From Bacillota bacterium (GTDB lineage: Bacteria > Bacillota > Clostridia > Caldicoprobacterales > Xylanivirgaceae), in the NCBI GenBank assembly GCA_023621995.1, contig JAMOAB010000029.1, positions 1 to 64,000 of the forward strand: 64,000 nt of DNA, read 5' to 3'. Below the pieces are notes generated by a model. That model was not told the origin of the DNA, made no database searches, and saw only the letters and a list, made by a program, of their open reading frames with translations. The stretch's first letter is position 1. Every line of letters begins with the position of its first letter. Shown in pieces: positions 15,115-23,417 of the stretch. A program made the translations under genes and the position numbers.

Positions 15115-16832
15115 GTGTGATAAAGTTTAAAGAGGCAAATTGCAAGAATTGTTATAAATGTATAAGGGTATGTCCTGTAAAATCCATAAGGGTGGAAGAT
15201 GAACAGGCCCAGATTATGAACGACGAGTGTATACTATGTGGTGCCTGTCTTTCGGCCTGTCATCAGAATGCTAAAATTGTAAGAAGTGATATATGGCGTG
15301 TTAAACAATTTTTAGATGATGGTGAGAAAGTGGTGGTGAGTCTGGCTCCATCATTTGTTGCTGCCTTTGACTACGATCATCCTGGTCAGATAGTTGGGGC
15401 CCTAAAGGCACTAGGTTTTTACTCAGTACAGGAGACTGCTATAGGAGCACTAAACGTCTCAAGGGAGTACAGGGAACTTATGATGGAAGGTTCTATGAAT
15501 AACATAATTACCACTTGTTGTCCCACCATAAATCTACTAGTAGAGAAATACTATCCTGAACTGATACCATATCTAGCACCTGTAATAACCCCTATGCTTG
15601 CACATGGCAAGATAATAAAATACACCTATGGCTGGGAAAATGTAAAGGTAGTATTTATAGGTCCATGTATATCTAAGAAGGAAGAGGGGCAGGACCATCA
15701 AACAGAAGGTGCCATAGATGCTGTACTGACATTTAGTGAGTTACTCTCTTGGTTGGAAGATGAGGGTATTGTAATAGGTGAGCAAGAGGCAGAGTTATTT
15801 GATGGAATAGAACCTCTGACTACTCGTAGTTACCCTATTCCCATGGGTGTAATAAAGAGTATGGATTTTAAAGACGAAAGCTATGGCTATCATGTTACAG
15901 GTATAGATGGAATAGAACAGTGTAAGGAGATGTTAGAAGCCTTAAAGACAGGGGAATTAAATGGATATTTTATAGAGATGAATAGTTGTCTAGGTGGCTG
16001 TCTTAGGGGACCTGCAATGCCCCATTCAAATGCCCTATACTTTGCCAAACGTCAGCAACTTATTGAATATGCAAGGGAACAGCAAAATATATGTACAGGG
16101 ATTGGCAGTAGCCATACAGATATAGATATGGGGAGGGTCTTTGCAGATAAGAGTAGCCATGATCCCATCCCAGATGAAGACATCATAAGGGATATATTAA
16201 AAAAGATTGGCAAATTCACAGAAGATCAGGAGCTAAACTGTGGAGCTTGCGGTTATCCCTCATGTAGGGAGAAGGCCATTGCGGTATATCAGGGCAAGGC
16301 AGAACTGTATATGTGTCTACCTTATATGAGGCAAAGGGCAGAGTCCCTATCTAATGCTATAATAGGATCTGCTCCAAATGTGATAATGGCAGTGGATGAG
16401 AACCTTGAGATACAGGAATTTAATGCGGCAGGAGAGCGTATGTTTTCTATGTCTAGGCAGATAGCTATTGGCAAAAAGGTATATGAACTGGTGGACAGTA
16501 GTGATTTTGAATATGTACTATCTACCCATCATCCAATCATAAATAAAAAGGTAGAATATCCTGAATATGGTGTGGTGACTGCCCAGACTATAGTATATGT
16601 AGAGGATCAGAATTTTATAATAGCCATCTTTAGAGATATAACCCGGGAAGAAAAACAGGCACAGCAGATATATAAGATGCGTATGGATACTGTAGATATG
16701 GCACAAGAGGTAATAGATAAACAGATGCGGGTAGCTCAAGAGATAGCTAGTCTACTTGGAGAGACTACAGCCGAGACAAAGATGACTTTAACAGAGCTAA
16801 AAGACCTTATACTATATGATGGAGAGGATTGA
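15111..16832 (+). CDS. Sensory [FeFe] hydrogenase-like protein with PAS domain (HydS type)
   Basis: 573 residues. The N-terminus carries two [4Fe-4S] motifs (CKNCYKCIRVCP, CILCGACLSAC). The H-cluster-like domain follows with TTCCPTINLL, FIGPCISKKEE and NSCLGGCLRGPAM, variants of the catalytic TSCCP, PCxxKK and ExxCxxGC motifs. A further four-cysteine segment (LNCGACGYPSC) is followed by a PAS domain (SAPNVIMAVDENLEIQEFNAAGERMF) and a coiled tail. This domain order is that of group C sensory hydrogenases rather than of a bulk catalyst. It lies between an Fe-S protein and a SpoIIE-type phosphatase, which suggests a signalling chain reading H2 or redox state. A catalytic role is not excluded. 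Confidence 0.85.
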   Translation: MSVIKFKEANCKNCYKCIRVCPVKSIRVEDEQAQIMNDECILCGACLSACHQNAKIVRSDIWRVKQFLDDGEKVVVSLAPSFVAAFDYDHPGQIVGALKALGFYSVQETAIGALNVSREYRELMMEGSMNNIITTCCPTINLLVEKYYPELIPYLAPVITPMLAHGKIIKYTYGWENVKVVFIGPCISKKEEGQDHQTEGAIDAVLTFSELLSWLEDEGIVIGEQEAELFDGIEPLTTRSYPIPMGVIKSMDFKDESYGYHVTGIDGIEQCKEMLEALKTGELNGYFIEMNSCLGGCLRGPAMPHSNALYFAKRQQLIEYAREQQNICTGIGSSHTDIDMGRVFADKSSHDPIPDEDIIRDILKKIGKFTEDQELNCGACGYPSCREKAIAVYQGKAELYMCLPYMRQRAESLSNAIIGSAPNVIMAVDENLEIQEFNAAGERMFSMSRQIAIGKKVYELVDSSDFEYVLSTHHPIINKKVEYPEYGVVTAQTIVYVEDQNFIIAIFRDITREEKQAQQIYKMRMDTVDMAQEVIDKQMRVAQEIASLLGETTAETKMTLTELKDLILYDGED

Positions 16833-16834
16833 GC

Positions 16835-18007
16835 ATGGATTTTTACGTAGATGCTTTCTATGAAAGCTTAAATAAATACAATGAAGAGCTATGTGGAGAC
16901 AAGGTAGAGATTATAAGAAATAGGGAATCAGTAATAGTAGTATTGGCTGATGGTTTGGGTAGTGGTGTTAAGGCAAATATCCTTGCAACCCTAACCAGTA
17001 AGATAATAGGCACGATGTTAAAGAAGGGAGCAGATTTGGAGGAGGCAGTGGATACCATAGCCCAGACACTGCCCATATGTAATGTGAGAAAACTTGCCTA
17101 CTCCACCTTTACAATACTTCAGATATTCAAGAACGGTGAGGCATATTTGGTTGAATTCGATAATCCAACAATATTTTTCTTGAGGCAAGGGAAACTCTTG
17201 GAGATTCCCTTTGAATTCCGGAATATAGATGGTAAGAGTGTGAGGGAATGTCGGTTCAATATTGGGGTTGGCGACACCATCGTCATGGTAAGCGATGGTG
17301 TAATACATGCAGGGGTGGGTGCCTCACTGAATTTAGGATGGAAATGGGAGAACGTAGCTGACTATCTATTAGATAATGTAAAATCCCATATGCCTGCCCG
17401 CGAAATATCCCAATCCCTTGTAGAAGTGTGCAACCATCTCTATGGTCAAAAACCTGGTGATGATGCCACAGTGGTAGCAGTCACTATAAGGGAGCCCTTA
17501 GAGGTCAGTATGATGGCCGGTCCTCCTGTATCTAGGGAAGATGATAGTAAAGTGGTAGAAAAGTTTATGTCAGATACGGGTAAGAAAGTAGTCTGTGGAG
17601 GAACCACTGCCCAGATAGTAGCTCGGGAACTTGGACGGAAGATTGAGACCACCATGGAGTACTATGATGAGAACGTTCCCCCAATTGCATATATAGATGG
17701 CATAGATCTTGTAACGGAAGGTGTACTAACCTTGACAAAGGTTGTGGACATCATAAATAAGCATGTAACCTCAAATGGTAAGGGTACAAATAAAGATGGC
17801 CTAGAGGGTAAAGATGGAGCTATTTGCCTTGCTCGTATGCTCATGGATGATTGTACCCATCTTAAATTATATATAGGTAGGGCTATAAACCCTGCCCATC
17901 AAAATCCAGATCTTCCTATAGATTTGAGTATAAAGTTAAAATTGCTAGAAGAACTTGCCCAGCTCATGACAGCTCTTGGCAAGAGAGTAGAAAAGTATTA
18001 TTTCTAA
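16835..18007 (+). CDS. SpoIIE/PP2C-type protein phosphatase
   Basis: About 391 residues from ATG 16835; the track TTG at 16829 lies within the ribosome binding site GGAGAGG. The first 240 residues form a PP2C-like SpoIIE domain: VIVVLADGLGSGVKANILATLTS (first metal-binding Asp), GDTIVMVSDGVIHAG and QKPGDDATVVAVTI, the last Asp site. The C-terminal 150 residues have no recognised domain. The start is just after the hydrogenase-sensor stop and the end is 17 bases before the catalytic hydrogenase, so all are one operon. Phosphatases of this class control anti-sigma pathways; here the partner protein is unknown. Confidence 0.88.
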   Translation: MDFYVDAFYESLNKYNEELCGDKVEIIRNRESVIVVLADGLGSGVKANILATLTSKIIGTMLKKGADLEEAVDTIAQTLPICNVRKLAYSTFTILQIFKNGEAYLVEFDNPTIFFLRQGKLLEIPFEFRNIDGKSVRECRFNIGVGDTIVMVSDGVIHAGVGASLNLGWKWENVADYLLDNVKSHMPAREISQSLVEVCNHLYGQKPGDDATVVAVTIREPLEVSMMAGPPVSREDDSKVVEKFMSDTGKKVVCGGTTAQIVARELGRKIETTMEYYDENVPPIAYIDGIDLVTEGVLTLTKVVDIINKHVTSNGKGTNKDGLEGKDGAICLARMLMDDCTHLKLYIGRAINPAHQNPDLPIDLSIKLKLLEELAQLMTALGKRVEKYYF

Positions 18008-18024
18008 GAAGGGTGGAAATAAGA

Positions 18025-19491
18025 TTGGTAGAGTTTGCAACAAGTGTTCAACAGATAAGATATGAAGTACTCAGAGAGATATCATATCTTGCTTTTAATG
18101 ACGAATTGGATGAAGGACTAGATGAGGTTCCATATAAGATAATCCCAAAAGGTAAGGCAAGATTTCGCTGTTGTATATATAAAGAGCGGGAGATAGTGAG
18201 GGAGCGTGTGCGACTTGCCTGTGGTTTATTACCCCATGGGGTGAATGGTGAAAGGAAAAATGGACAGGTCATATATGTCATAGAAGAGGCATGCGAAGGC
18301 TGCCCTATAGCTAGATTCCAAGTGACAGAAAACTGTCAAGGCTGTATGACTAAGCGTTGTAGAGAGGCATGTCCCTTTGGCGCTATAACCATAGCGGGTA
18401 AGCGGGCTCACATAGATCAGGATAAATGTAGGGAGTGTGGAAGGTGTAGAGATGCCTGCCCCTATAATGCTATTGCCGATCTCATGCGGCCGTGTAAGAG
18501 GAGTTGTCCTGTAAATGCCATATCAATGGATGAGGACAAAAAGGCAGTGATAGATGAGGAAAAATGTATAAATTGCGGAGCTTGTATACATGAGTGTCCA
18601 TTTGGAGCAATGGCAGATATATCGTATATAGTCGATGTGATAGAGGCACTTAAGGGCAATGGGAATGTATATGCAATATTTGCACCTTCAATAGAAGGAC
18701 AATTTGGTGAAGAGGTAAATTCCAGCATGATTAAAGGGGCCTTCTTAAAACTTGGCTTCGACAGAGCATTTGAGGTAGCCCTTGGAGCAGACGCAGTTGC
18801 CCTCCACGAGGCAGAAGAGGTTATGGAGGCAATAGAAGAGGGAAGACTTACAACTACTTCTTGTTGTCCTGCATTTGTATCCATGGTAAATAAGCATTTC
18901 CCAAAACTCATACCCAATATTTCAAACACTGTGTCGCCTATGGTAGCCATGGCAAGATATATAAAGGATGAAGATCCGAAGGGCAAGGTGGTATTCATAG
19001 GTCCATGCATGGCAAAGAAGGGCGAGATGTTATCTGACTGGGCAAGGGATTATGTTGACTATGTGCTTACATTTGAAGAGATTTTTGCCATGTTTGATGC
19101 AAAGGGAGTTAAATTCGATGCACAGGAAGGGGAGAGGGAAGGTTCAGCCTATGGATTGGGATTTGCTCAAAGTGGAGGTGTGGCAAAGGCAGTCATTCAA
19201 ATTATAAATGAGAAGAAGATAGAGAATAAGGTAATTCCCCGTAGTTGTAGCGGTGCTACCGAATGCAAAAAAGCTCTTACCATAGCCAATGCAGGTAAGC
19301 TCATGGAGAACTTGATAGAGGGCATGGCTTGTGAAGGTGGGTGTATTGGAGGACCAGGGTCTATAACCCAGACAAAAATTGCAAGAAAAAATATAAACAA
19401 AAAAGTTTCAAGTAATTTCATAGATAGAATTACAGAGAATGTGGAGAGATTCGGTTTTGATAAGATAGATTTAGATAGAAAAAAGAAATAG
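18025..19491 (+). CDS. [FeFe] hydrogenase, group B-like, ferredoxin-type
   Basis: About 488 residues. It makes H2 from protons with low-potential electrons, usually from ferredoxin. The H-cluster motifs are TSCCPAFVSM, FIGPCMAKKGE and EGMACEGGCIGGPGS, all with the ligating cysteines. Upstream are several [4Fe-4S] motifs (CQGCMTKRCREACP, CRECGRCRDACP, CINCGACIHECP). The TSCCPAF form and cysteine-rich N-terminus suggest group B. Two starts are possible: GTG 18013 or TTG 18025; AGAAGGGTGG fits the latter spacing better. It closes the Rex-controlled operon, resembling the hfs-type clusters of thermophilic clostridia. Confidence 0.9.
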   Translation: MVEFATSVQQIRYEVLREISYLAFNDELDEGLDEVPYKIIPKGKARFRCCIYKEREIVRERVRLACGLLPHGVNGERKNGQVIYVIEEACEGCPIARFQVTENCQGCMTKRCREACPFGAITIAGKRAHIDQDKCRECGRCRDACPYNAIADLMRPCKRSCPVNAISMDEDKKAVIDEEKCINCGACIHECPFGAMADISYIVDVIEALKGNGNVYAIFAPSIEGQFGEEVNSSMIKGAFLKLGFDRAFEVALGADAVALHEAEEVMEAIEEGRLTTTSCCPAFVSMVNKHFPKLIPNISNTVSPMVAMARYIKDEDPKGKVVFIGPCMAKKGEMLSDWARDYVDYVLTFEEIFAMFDAKGVKFDAQEGEREGSAYGLGFAQSGGVAKAVIQIINEKKIENKVIPRSCSGATECKKALTIANAGKLMENLIEGMACEGGCIGGPGSITQTKIARKNINKKVSSNFIDRITENVERFGFDKIDLDRKKK

Positions 19492-19517
19492 ATATGGAAA
19501 ATTATTGAGAAAAGGTA

Positions 19518-19575
19518 TTGACAAATTTTTAACAATGTTCTATAATTACACTATCATTCGTTAAAAAATTAACAA
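19518..19575 (+). promoter_or_regulatory. adhE promoter with Rex operator
   Basis: Consensus promoter TTGACA (19518-19523), a 17-base spacer and TATAAT (19541-19546). TCGTTAAAAAATTAACAA (19558-19575) matches the Rex consensus except one position and overlaps the transcription start. A second, weaker Rex-like site, TTGACAAATTTTTAACAA (19518-19535), covers the -35 box, with two mismatches. Two overlapping sites would give tight repression at low NADH. Confidence 0.85.
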
Positions 19576-19665
19576 TATAGTGCCAAATATTTAACTTTGT
19601 CAATTCACAGGTATATCCTGTTTGAATATAAAATTTTAAAATTTTTAAGAGAAAGAGGGTAGCTT

Positions 19666-22275
19666 ATGAATCAAGATGGGAAGAAGGTAGACAAAAAGCC
19701 AGAAGTAGATGTGAAAACCATGATAGATGAATTGGTAAGCCGTTCTCATAGAGCTTTAGAAGATATGATAAAGCTCGACCAAGAGCAAGTTGATGAGATT
19801 GTAAAAGCCATGACATTAGCTGGTATTGACAATCACATGGGCCTTGCTAAACTAGCTATTGAAGAGACAAATAGAGGAGTATATGAAGATAAGATCATAA
19901 AAAATCTATTTGCGACAGAATATGTATATCACAGTATAAAATATCAAAAGACTGTGGGAGTAATTGAAGACAATGAACACGAAGACTATATAGAAGTGGC
20001 AGAGCCAGTAGGTGTCATAGCCGGTGTAACCCCGGTTACCAATCCGACCTCTACCACCATGTTTAAGTCTATAATTTCAATGAAGACTAGAAATCCTATA
20101 ATATTTGCATTTCATCCATCTGCTCAAAAGAGCAGTAGTGAAGCTGCAAGAGTGATGAGGGATGCTGCAATAAGGGCAGGTGCCCCTAAAGATTGTATAC
20201 AATGGATTGAAACACCTTCTCTAGAGGCCACCCAGACTCTTATGGGACATAGTGGAGTATCTCTAATTCTTGCAACAGGCGGATCGGGCATGGTAAGATC
20301 GGCGTATAGTATGGGAAAGCCGGCGCTAGGCGTAGGGCCAGGTAATGTGCCCTGTTTTATAGACAAGACTGCCAATATAAAGAGGGCAGTTACTGACCTT
20401 ATCCTATCTAAGAGTTTTGACAACGGGATGATATGTGCATCAGAACAGGCAGTCATACTAGATAGGGAGATAGCTGACGAGGCAATGGCTTTCATGAAGG
20501 AAAATGGATGTTATATATTAAACGAGAATGAAAGATCTAAGGTAGAGGAGACAGTAATAAATATGGAAAAGGGTGCTGTAAATCCTGCCATTGTTGGTCA
20601 AAGTGCCTATAGCATTGCAAAGCTTGCAGGGGTATTGGTGCCAGAGGATACCAAGATACTTGTGGCCCCACTAGATGGAGTAGGACCGGACTATCCCCTA
20701 TCTAGAGAGAAGTTAAGTCCTGTACTTGCCCTGTATATAGTAGATGACACAGATGAGGGCATAAAGAGGGCCCACGAGGTGATCTCATTCGGAGGATTGG
20801 GACACTCGGCAGTTATACATTCAGAAGATGAGGATGTAATCGACAGATATGCAAATACCATGAAGGCAGGAAGGATAATAGTGAATTCACCTTCTAGCCA
20901 CGGGGCTATAGGTGATATATATAATACAAATATGCCCTCCCTTACCCTAGGTTGTGGTTCTTTTGGTAGAAATTCGACCACAGCAAATGTATCAGCAGTA
21001 AACCTTATAAACAAAAAACGGGTGGCAAAGAGGAGGGTGAATATGCAGTGGTTTAAAGTACCGCCAAAGATATATTTTGAGGCAGGCTCACTTCAGTATC
21101 TGGAGAAGATGCCAGATATAAGCAGGGCATTCATAGTGACCGATCCATATATGGTAGAATTAGGTTTTGTAGATGATGTGCTATACTATCTAAGGAAGAG
21201 GGAAGACTACGTAAATAGTAAGATATTCTCCGAGGTAGAGCCAGATCCATCCATAGAGACAATCGAGCGGGGTGTGGCGATGATGAGGGAGTTTGAGCCC
21301 GATGTAATAATTGCGTTAGGTGGCGGTTCGGCAATGGATGCGGCAAAGGGTATGTGGCTATACTATGAATATCCTGATACAGACTTTAGGGCCTTGAGAC
21401 TCAAATTCATGGACATAAGAAAGCGGGCTTTTAAATTCCCCAAATTAGGGCGGAAAGCCCAGCTAGTAGCAATCCCGACTACATCGGGTACTGGCTCTGA
21501 GGTTACTTCATTTGCTGTAATTACCGATAAGAAAAACAATATAAAATATCCATTGGCAGATTATGAACTTACCCCCAATGTGGCAATAATTGATCCAGAT
21601 TTTGTAATGACGGTTCCACCTCAGATAACTGCCGATACAGGTATGGATGTATTGACACATGCCATAGAGGCGTATGTATCTAACATGGCGTCGGACTACA
21701 CTGATGCATTGGCAATAAAGGCAATACAACTAGTGTTTGAATATCTACCTAGGGCATATAGGGATGGAAGTGATAAAGTAGCTAGGGAGAAGATGCACAA
21801 CGCATCGTGTATGGCAGGAATGGCATTTACCAATGCATTCTTGGGTGTAAATCACAGTATGGCCCACAAGCTAGGTGGAGAATTTCATATACCCCATGGA
21901 CGGGCCAATGCAGTGTTACTTCCATATGTAATTGAATATAATGCAAAGAAGCCTACAAAATTTGTTTCTTGGCCTAAATATGAATACTACATTGCTGATA
22001 AGAAGTATGCAGAGATAGCAAGATATATTGGTTTGCCAGCTAATACAACAGAGGAAGGGATTAATAATCTCATAGACGCCATAAGGAATCTTATGAGGGA
22101 GCTAAATATGCCTCTGACGATTGCTGAGTGTGGCATAGATAGGAAAGAATTTGTGAATAAGGTAGATGAACTTGCCGACAAGGCCTTTGAAGACCAATGT
22201 ACAACAGCTAACCCAAGGCTTCCCTTGGTATCTGAGTTAAAAGAACTATATATGAAGGCATATGATGGTAAATAA
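19666..22275 (+). CDS. adhE: Bifunctional acetaldehyde-CoA/alcohol dehydrogenase
   Basis: 869 residues, the standard length of AdhE. It reduces acetyl-CoA to acetaldehyde and on to ethanol with two NADH. The N-terminal aldehyde dehydrogenase domain shows GVIAGVTPVTNPTSTT and the catalytic Cys257 in DNGMICASEQAV. The C-terminal iron alcohol dehydrogenase domain begins near residue 450 (WFKVPPKIYFEAGSL), binds NAD through ALGGGSAMDAAKG and holds the metal-binding histidines in NHSMAHKLGGEFHIPHGRAN. ATG 19666 follows GAAAGAGGG. It forms a single-gene transcript between the Rex promoter and a strong terminator. With the adjacent hydrogenase it competes for reducing equivalents. Confidence 0.97.
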   Translation: MNQDGKKVDKKPEVDVKTMIDELVSRSHRALEDMIKLDQEQVDEIVKAMTLAGIDNHMGLAKLAIEETNRGVYEDKIIKNLFATEYVYHSIKYQKTVGVIEDNEHEDYIEVAEPVGVIAGVTPVTNPTSTTMFKSIISMKTRNPIIFAFHPSAQKSSSEAARVMRDAAIRAGAPKDCIQWIETPSLEATQTLMGHSGVSLILATGGSGMVRSAYSMGKPALGVGPGNVPCFIDKTANIKRAVTDLILSKSFDNGMICASEQAVILDREIADEAMAFMKENGCYILNENERSKVEETVINMEKGAVNPAIVGQSAYSIAKLAGVLVPEDTKILVAPLDGVGPDYPLSREKLSPVLALYIVDDTDEGIKRAHEVISFGGLGHSAVIHSEDEDVIDRYANTMKAGRIIVNSPSSHGAIGDIYNTNMPSLTLGCGSFGRNSTTANVSAVNLINKKRVAKRRVNMQWFKVPPKIYFEAGSLQYLEKMPDISRAFIVTDPYMVELGFVDDVLYYLRKREDYVNSKIFSEVEPDPSIETIERGVAMMREFEPDVIIALGGGSAMDAAKGMWLYYEYPDTDFRALRLKFMDIRKRAFKFPKLGRKAQLVAIPTTSGTGSEVTSFAVITDKKNNIKYPLADYELTPNVAIIDPDFVMTVPPQITADTGMDVLTHAIEAYVSNMASDYTDALAIKAIQLVFEYLPRAYRDGSDKVAREKMHNASCMAGMAFTNAFLGVNHSMAHKLGGEFHIPHGRANAVLLPYVIEYNAKKPTKFVSWPKYEYYIADKKYAEIARYIGLPANTTEEGINNLIDAIRNLMRELNMPLTIAECGIDRKEFVNKVDELADKAFEDQCTTANPRLPLVSELKELYMKAYDGK

Positions 22276-22291
22276 TATGTCTTAAAAGATT

Positions 22292-22327
22292 AAAAACTCG
22301 CTAGATTTATAAATCTAGCGAGTTTTT
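22292..22327. terminator. Bidirectional terminator between convergent genes
   Basis: AAAAACTCGCTAGATTT and AAATCTAGCGAGTTTTT form a near-perfect 16-bp hairpin with flanking A and T runs on both sides. It serves adhE on the plus strand and the zinc protease on the minus strand. Confidence 0.93.
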
Positions 22328-22336
22328 GTATATATT

Positions 22337-23044
22337 CTAATCGTCCCTGCCCCTGCCAAACATACCTGATATGAGCATAAGTCTAAACAGTTGCATAATT
22401 GCCATCAATGTGGCAGCCACATATGTGAGTGCTGCAGCTCTTAGAACTTTGCTCGTAGGACGAATTTCGTCGTTTTGTATATATCCACCAGCTGCCAAAC
22501 CTTCAATGGCCCGGCGACTTGCATTATATTCAACGGGCAAAGTTACAAGCTGGAAGAGTACTGCAAGTCCAAAGGCATATACCCCAATCTCTGCTAAAGC
22601 GGGTAATCGAAATATTAAACCTATAAAGAGAAGGGGAAATGCAAGCTGTGACCCAATAGTAGCTAAAGGTACTATTGCCATTCGTATGTTAAATGGTATA
22701 TATCCAAGCTCATCTTGGAGAACATGACCTACCTCGTGGGCAGCAACGCCTAGGGCTGCAAGGGAATTTGAGTGGTATACATCTGGAGACAATCTAAGTA
22801 CCTTTTTACGTGGATCATAATGGTCAGACAACATACCTGTGGTCAATTCAATAGGGATATCGTATAGGTGATTTGCATCTAAAAGTCGTCTTGCAACTTG
22901 TGCACCTGTAAGACCAGATCGGGCACCTACCTTAGAGTAACGGGAAAATGTAGATTGAACTTTTATCTGGGCATATGTTGCAAGTATGATAGCGGGTATG
23001 AGGATGACCATTGTTGGATCAAAATAATATGATGGAAAAAACAT
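22337..23044 (-). CDS. Membrane zinc metallopeptidase, YugP type
   Basis: 235 residues, with GAAAGGAGCT before the ATG. The HExxH zinc motif lies in GVAAHEVGHVLQDELGY. Membrane segments flank it at the N-terminus (MVILIPAIILATYAQI), middle (IVPLATIGSQLAFPLLFIGLIF) and C-terminus (YVAATLMAIMQLF). This arrangement matches the YugP (DUF-type neutral zinc peptidase) family of Firmicutes, whose substrate is unknown. It is monocistronic and divergent from the next gene. Confidence 0.9.
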   Translation of the reverse strand: MFFPSYYFDPTMVILIPAIILATYAQIKVQSTFSRYSKVGARSGLTGAQVARRLLDANHLYDIPIELTTGMLSDHYDPRKKVLRLSPDVYHSNSLAALGVAAHEVGHVLQDELGYIPFNIRMAIVPLATIGSQLAFPLLFIGLIFRLPALAEIGVYAFGLAVLFQLVTLPVEYNASRRAIEGLAAGGYIQNDEIRPTSKVLRAAALTYVAATLMAIMQLFRLMLISGMFGRGRDD

Positions 23045-23417
23045 GGTTTCAGCTCCTTTCTATCTGTAGATAAAGCTTTATTAAATGTATTTTATGGACT
23101 AATATATATAGTTATCTTTCTATAGTATATAAAATATAGCATAGATAAATGTAAAAGTCAATGATAGTCAGACAAATGTTCAGTTTTCATTATAACATAT
23201 ATAATAGTCATTAAATATTTTGGCAATATCTTAAGTTGCTATGCAGTTTTACACTATTTAAAAATGGATATACAAAAAACAGTTTAAAGAATATTGATTT
23301 TAGTATAGAATATAGATAAAGTAAATCTTAATTTATTTACATAGGGAATTTTCACAAGCTAGCAATTAATCGACTTAAATAGATGTTTGACTGTAGAAGA
23401 AAGGCGGTTGAAGTTTT
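23045..23417. other. Intergenic region without recognisable gene
   Basis: About 370 AT-rich bases between the divergent zinc protease and exported protein genes. It must hold promoters in both directions, but I see no convincing consensus pair, riboswitch, terminator or small ORF. Confidence 0.5.

Noticed and set aside
18462-19010. 182-aa antisense ORF within the hydrogenase
   Set aside because: The sense strand encodes the hydrogenase motifs, so this is a shadow.
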